DNA from: Deltaproteobacteria bacterium
Lineage (GTDB): Bacteria; Desulfobacterota; DSM-4660; Desulfatiglandales; Desulfatiglandaceae
Direction: 5' to 3'
Assembly: GCA_003646995.1 (NCBI GenBank)
Contig: QMLZ01000028.1
Coordinates: 1 to 20,415 of the forward strand
Length of the DNA stretch: 20,415 nt
The translations under genes and the position numbers were made by a program. Below the pieces are notes generated by a model that saw only the letters and a program-made list of their open reading frames with translations, ran no database searches and was not told the origin of the DNA. The stretch's first letter is position 1. Each line of letters starts with the position of its first letter. Positions 17,095 to 20,415 of this stretch are shown in pieces.

Positions 17095-17491
17095 CAGGCG
17101 TGTTCTCCTCTTCTTTCACCTGTTTCTCTTCAGCTTCTGCTTTCTTTGCCGACTCATCGGCGGGCGTGGCCTTTTCGCTTTCGGATTTCATTTTTTCATA
17201 ATCCTGGAGCATTTCATCGTAATCTTTATACTTGGTCTTTTCCTCTGCAGCGGTTACGTCCGAGGAATCCAGCACGTCCTTTAATCCGCTGACGGAATCC
17301 ACAAGATCCTCTTTAACCTCTTTCAGCTCTTCATCTATCTCCAGGCTTTCCTTGATCTCTTGGGTAGCCTTTTTAAATTCGGCTATACCTTTGCCCAGGG
17401 CCCTGGCTATGTCGGGCAGCTTGCTGGGCCCAATAACAATGAGGGCAATAACCATTATCACGATTAATTCCGGCATTCCGATGCCAAACAT
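17081..17491 (-). CDS. tatB: TatB, twin-arginine translocase subunit
   Basis: TatA and TatB are single-span proteins; TatB pairs with TatC to bind substrates. This one starts [20 protein letters not shown] (transmembrane helix about 7-22), then [20 protein letters not shown], an amphipathic helix, and a long acidic, Lys/Glu-rich tail to residue 136. Glu8 in the membrane segment (MPEL) and the length favour TatB over the shorter TatA, but the two are hard to separate in this group. GGAGG lies 5 nt before the ATG. It follows the GNAT gene by 26 nt and overlaps tatC by 14 bp. Confidence 0.9.
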   Translation of the reverse strand: MFGIGMPELIVIMVIALIVIGPSKLPDIARALGKGIAEFKKATQEIKESLEIDEELKEVKEDLVDSVSGLKDVLDSSDVTAAEEKTKYKDYDEMLQDYEKMKSESEKATPADESAKKAEAEEKQVKEEENTPDGRG

Positions 17492-17517
17492 TGTTTCCTC
17501 CGGTTTCCGTCATAGGG

Positions 17518-17994
17518 TTAAGACAGGTGCTTGATTAGTGCCACCTCCTTGCAATCGGGAAAGTGGGGGCATTTGAGGCAGTCGGCCCATATTTTTTGGG
17601 GAAGCCTTGCCTTGTCTGTTTCCTCAAATCCCAGTCTGCGAAAGAATTCGGGGACGTAAGTCAGGGTGAACACGCGCGGGATTCCAAAATGTACAGCTTC
17701 CTCCAGTGAGGCCTCCACCAATTTTTTGCCATAGCCTTTGCCCTGTTGGCTTGGGATTACAGCCAGTGATTTGATCTCCGCCAGATCTTCCCAGCATATC
17801 CCCAGGCCGCAGACACCCACTATTGTTCCGTCTCCACCAGGCGGCTCAATAACATTGTAGTCCCTCAGATGGTCATATAACTCGCTTAGTGACCTGGGTA
17901 GAAGGTCACCCTTTTTGGCGAATTCGTTGATTATCTTATGGATTTGGGCAACATCGCTTATCGTTGCTTTTCTTACTTTCATTTGGTCGACCAT
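17518..17994 (-). CDS. GNAT acetyltransferase, short N-acetylglutamate synthase-like (ArgA-type)
   Basis: The 158-residue product has a GNAT fold: VRKATISDVAQIHKIINEFA at the start, LAEIKSLAVIPSQQGKGYGK (71-90) with the acetyl-CoA loop QQGKGYG (84-89), and VFTLTYVPEFFRRLGFEE. The pattern KGDLLPRSLSELYDHLRDY resembles stand-alone short N-acetylglutamate synthases, which catalyse the first step of arginine synthesis. The C-terminus has three cysteines (139, 142, 148) in ADCLKCPHFPDCKE, spaced as a possible metal site. The ATG at 17994 shares its A with the stop of the SPOR gene (TGATG), a coupling signature. An ATG at 17982 (MKVRKAT) is also plausible. Lying two genes from argS fits an arginine role, but substrate is inferred. 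Confidence 0.82.
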   Translation of the reverse strand: MVDQMKVRKATISDVAQIHKIINEFAKKGDLLPRSLSELYDHLRDYNVIEPPGGDGTIVGVCGLGICWEDLAEIKSLAVIPSQQGKGYGKKLVEASLEEAVHFGIPRVFTLTYVPEFFRRLGFEETDKARLPQKIWADCLKCPHFPDCKEVALIKHLS

Positions 17995-18608
17995 CACCTC
18001 TTGCAAACGAAGCCCCTTAGCCCTGTTTTCACCGAAACAACTCCCAACTCAGACAGGGCCGCCTCCCTGGACTCAAAATCACCGTACCTCACCCTATAAT
18101 ACCTGCCCCTTTTGGTATCCGCCATTACATAGTAAGCGGATATTCCCTTTTTCCCCAGTACTTGAACTAGCTTCGCGGCCTTTTCGCGGGAATCAAAGGA
18201 AGCCAGCTGTATTGTGTAATGCACTCCTGAGGAGCCCGTTGATGGGCTTACACTTACCCTGTTCGTGGGCTTGGGTGCAGCATTGGGCTTGGACTGCTGG
18301 CTCAGCACGATCTTTTCTTCCTTTTTTTCCGCTAGTTTTTGGAAAAAATCGAATTCCTCTCCTTCAGGCGCCTCCTCCCTCGCCCGGGATTTGGAGGATT
18401 TCTGGGCGCCTGTGTCGTATTGTTGCTCCAAGGTGGCGAGCTTCTTTTTCAAATCTGTCAGATGCTTGAGCTTCTCGGGTATGGAGCCCCTTCCCACCAG
18501 GACTCCCAGCACAAAGCTCCACGCGAGGAGTAGAAAGATTCCCGCGATCCACATAAAGAGCCCTGGCCCAGAAAGCTCAAGCTTATAGGGTTTTTTCTTC
18601 TGGGCCAT
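17994..18608 (-). CDS. SPOR-domain membrane-anchored protein
   Basis: The 204-residue product has a basic cytosolic N-terminus (MAQKKKPYKL), one membrane helix (about 16-38) and a periplasmic linker that is coiled-coil-like, then rich in Lys/Glu, then Pro/Ser. A C-terminal SPOR domain (about 128-204) follows, with HYTIQLASFDSREKAAKLVQ, GRYYRVRYGDFESREAALSE and FVCKR. SPOR domains bind peptidoglycan stripped of stem peptides at the division site, so it is probably a division or septal-wall factor like FtsN or DedD. It starts 1 nt after the argS stop and overlaps the GNAT start by 1 nt, so it is firmly within the argS operon. Confidence 0.9.
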   Translation of the reverse strand: MAQKKKPYKLELSGPGLFMWIAGIFLLLAWSFVLGVLVGRGSIPEKLKHLTDLKKKLATLEQQYDTGAQKSSKSRAREEAPEGEEFDFFQKLAEKKEEKIVLSQQSKPNAAPKPTNRVSVSPSTGSSGVHYTIQLASFDSREKAAKLVQVLGKKGISAYYVMADTKRGRYYRVRYGDFESREAALSELGVVSVKTGLRGFVCKR

Positions 18609-18609
18609 C

Positions 18610-20286
18610 TCACATTCTTTCGGGGGCTTCTACGCCTAGCAATTTCAGCCCCAGAAAAATGACCTGTCTCACGGCAGTAGTAAGCAACAGCCTTGCTTTA
18701 CTAAGCTCCTTGTCTTGCTGCACGACCCTGCACTCGGGGTTCTTTGTGCCCAAGTTAAAATACCTGTGGAAGGCGGCCGCAAGCTCGCCCAAATAATATG
18801 TGAGCCTGTGAGGCTCCAAGGTCCTACAAATATCCTCGAGCAACCAAGGAAATTCAGCCATAATCCTTATAAGGGTAATTTCTTCCTCAAGGCCCAGCAG
18901 CCGCACGCAATTGTAATCACCCGGGGTAGCACGGATTCCCTCCTCCTCGGCCTTGCGCAGAATGCTGCTGGCTCTTGCATGCGCGTATTGCACGTAGTAG
19001 ACGGGGTTGTTAGCGTCCTGTGCCTTCACAAGATCAATATCCACGTCCAGTGGCGAGTAGTGGTTTTTGGTGAGAAACACGAATCTGAGGGCGTCGACTC
19101 CAACCTCATCCATGAGCTCTTTAAGGGTTACATACCGGCCTGCCCTCTTTGACATTTTCACTTCTTGGCCGCTCTGGTAAAGCTTCACCAGCTGTATTAA
19201 GAGAACGGACAACCAATCCCGTTCTATACCACTGGCCTCTAAGGCCGCTTTCATTCTTGCAATGTAGCCATGATGATCTGCACCCCAGATATTTATGGCC
19301 TTTGTAAAACCTCTTTCCCACTTGTCCAGGTGATAGGCGATGTCGGTGGCAAAGTAAGTGTAGGAGCCATCCTGCTTGCGTACGACTCGGTCCTTGTCAT
19401 CGCCGAACGAGGTGGTCCTGATCCATAGTGCCCCTTCGTGTTCGTAAACGTGCCCGCTCGAGCGAAGCCCATCCAACGTCCTTTGGAGTTTTCCGCTTTC
19501 CACTAATTCCCTTTCGCTGTACCAGACATCAAAGTGGACCCGGAATCTGTCAAGGTCTGCCTGTATCTCCGCGAGCATCCTTTTTTCCCCCTCAAAAGCG
19601 CATAGCTCAATGGCCTCATCCCGGGTCATGGCTTGAAGGTCGTATTGGGCAGAGATTTCTCTTGCTAGCTCCAACACGTAGTCGCCGTGGTAGCCGTTTT
19701 CTGGAAAGGGGTAATGGGGATCGCTCATTTGCCTCCAGCGGCTGTAGATCGATTCACCTAGTAAGCGTAATTGTTGTCCTGCATCATTGATGTAAAACTC
19801 TGTTGCCACGCCGTATCCGCAGTGCCCAAGGATCTTGGATAAGGTGTCCCCGAGGGCCGCCCCCCGGCCGTGGCCAAGGTGTAAGGGCCCTGTTGGATTC
19901 GCGCTCACAAACTCCACCATCACTTTTTGCCCTTTGCCGATTTCACTTCTGCCGAATCCCTCACCCGCCTTGAGAAGCGACACGAGATAGTCCTGCCATT
20001 TTCCAGTCGCAATGGTGAAATTTATGAATCCGGGCCCTGCTACTTCCAATTTTTCAATCAATCCCTCGTCATCGTTGAACTGCTCAACAATTATCGAGGC
20101 TATGTCCCTGGGACTGCGTTTTTGGCTTGATGCCAACGTCATGGGCAGGTTGGTTGCATAATGCCCGTGCTCAGGGTTATTTGGAATTTCCACCACGAAC
20201 TCGGGCAATGGGATCTCTTTTAACAAGCCCTTTTCAAAGCAATGAGCAACCGTTTTATGGAGGAGATCCGCCAGTTTTTTCCTCAT
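18610..20286 (-). CDS. argS: Arginyl-tRNA synthetase
   Basis: ArgS charges tRNA-Arg with arginine in the cytosol. The 558-residue class I enzyme has the N-terminal Add-1 domain (about 1-110, with NNPEHGHYATNLPM), FVSANPTGPLHLGHGRGAAL containing the HIGH-type HLGHG (136-140), the WGADHHGY motif (335-341) and KMSKR (377-381). It ends in the typical anticodon-binding domain with AAFHRYFN and a terminal LLGVEAPERM. A canonical KMSKR is present, unlike some ArgS that lack it. The ATG at 20286 has no ideal ribosome site (AAAGG 12 nt upstream). It is the first gene of the argS–SPOR–GNAT–tatB–tatC operon. Confidence 0.97.
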   Translation of the reverse strand: MRKKLADLLHKTVAHCFEKGLLKEIPLPEFVVEIPNNPEHGHYATNLPMTLASSQKRSPRDIASIIVEQFNDDEGLIEKLEVAGPGFINFTIATGKWQDYLVSLLKAGEGFGRSEIGKGQKVMVEFVSANPTGPLHLGHGRGAALGDTLSKILGHCGYGVATEFYINDAGQQLRLLGESIYSRWRQMSDPHYPFPENGYHGDYVLELAREISAQYDLQAMTRDEAIELCAFEGEKRMLAEIQADLDRFRVHFDVWYSERELVESGKLQRTLDGLRSSGHVYEHEGALWIRTTSFGDDKDRVVRKQDGSYTYFATDIAYHLDKWERGFTKAINIWGADHHGYIARMKAALEASGIERDWLSVLLIQLVKLYQSGQEVKMSKRAGRYVTLKELMDEVGVDALRFVFLTKNHYSPLDVDIDLVKAQDANNPVYYVQYAHARASSILRKAEEEGIRATPGDYNCVRLLGLEEEITLIRIMAEFPWLLEDICRTLEPHRLTYYLGELAAAFHRYFNLGTKNPECRVVQQDKELSKARLLLTTAVRQVIFLGLKLLGVEAPERM

Positions 20287-20313
20287 CCTTTGGTTTTTCC
20301 TTTCATGGGGTTT

Positions 20314-20334
20314 CAGCTATCAGCTATCAGCTAG
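20314..20334. repeat. 7-bp tandem repeat CAGCTAT upstream of argS
   Basis: CAGCTAT occurs at 20314-20320 and 20321-20327, followed by CAGCTAG at 20328-20334. On the minus strand this reads as repeated AGCTGAT units 28-50 bp before the argS start. It lies in the 78-bp space between the divergent argS and the gene starting at 20365, where the promoters should be. Copy number could vary between strains by slippage. Confidence 0.6.
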
Positions 20335-20364
20335 ATTATTAGAGAACTTTAGAGGCTACCCAAT

Positions 20365-20415
20365 ATGCCCGCATATATCAAGATATTCGTGAAATATTTT
20401 GCCCAGGGCCTAGCA
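20365..20415 (+). CDS. Start of an unidentified gene, cut by window edge
   Basis: An ATG at 20365 opens a frame of 17 codons to the edge, encoding MPAYIKIFVKYFAQGLA. AGAGG lies 9 nt upstream. The basic-hydrophobic beginning suggests a membrane protein; it is vaguely like the start of DUF502 proteins, but 17 residues cannot establish this. It is divergent from argS. The frame is short enough that chance is possible. Confidence 0.4.
   Translation, partial: MPAYIKIFVKYFAQGLA

Overview
The window looks like chromosomal core sequence from a Gram-negative anaerobe of the Desulfobacterota (former deltaproteobacteria). This is an inference from gene content and protein style: an argS–SPOR–GNAT–tatB–tatC order, an IHF-like protein with the ISGFGKF/GRNPQTG signature, a long-form PurC, beta-oxidation genes (acyl-CoA dehydrogenase and a thiolase-like protein), and an MsbA-type exporter plus an LpoA-like lipoprotein, which imply an outer membrane. 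No tRNA, rRNA, CRISPR array, transposase or phage gene was seen. Strong Shine-Dalgarno sites and tight gene packing are typical of a native chromosome.

Layout. 1-275 (-): the start of a thiolase-like gene that runs off the left edge. 276-623: divergent control region with two promoter candidates, a dispersed CACAGAGG-type repeat and a perfect hairpin. 624-1775 (+): acyl-CoA dehydrogenase. 1883-3703 (+): MsbA-like lipid/ABC exporter, whose 3' end overlaps convergently with an RNase Z-like metallo-hydrolase (3688-4716, -). 4814-5176 (+): IHF/HU-family protein with an unusual insertion. 5177-5308: inverted-repeat terminator and short direct repeats. 5309-7891 (-): ClpB, preceded by MarC-family membrane protein (8057-8677, -). 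8872-10278 (+): secreted lytic transglycosylase with a helical insertion in its catalytic domain. 10318-10590 (-): small unknown gene. 10718-16339 (+): purC, grpE, dnaK and an LpoA-like lipoprotein. 20286 down to 16342 (-): compact operon argS – SPOR protein – GNAT (short N-acetylglutamate synthase-like) – tatB – tatC. 20365-20415 (+): start of an unidentified gene, cut by the right edge.

The genes fall into several themes: protein quality control (GrpE, DnaK, ClpB; no dnaJ follows dnaK), envelope biogenesis (MsbA, lytic transglycosylase, LpoA-like lipoprotein, SPOR protein), twin-arginine export (TatB, TatC), arginine/translation (ArgS, GNAT), purine synthesis (PurC) and acyl-CoA oxidation. 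I found no wholly new multigene system. The most interesting signal is a near-perfect intrinsic terminator encoded inside the signal-peptide codons of the lipoprotein gene that overlaps the end of dnaK, which could split expression of the abundant chaperone from that of the cell-wall lipoprotein. Second are domain insertions in the IHF-like protein and in the lytic transglycosylase.
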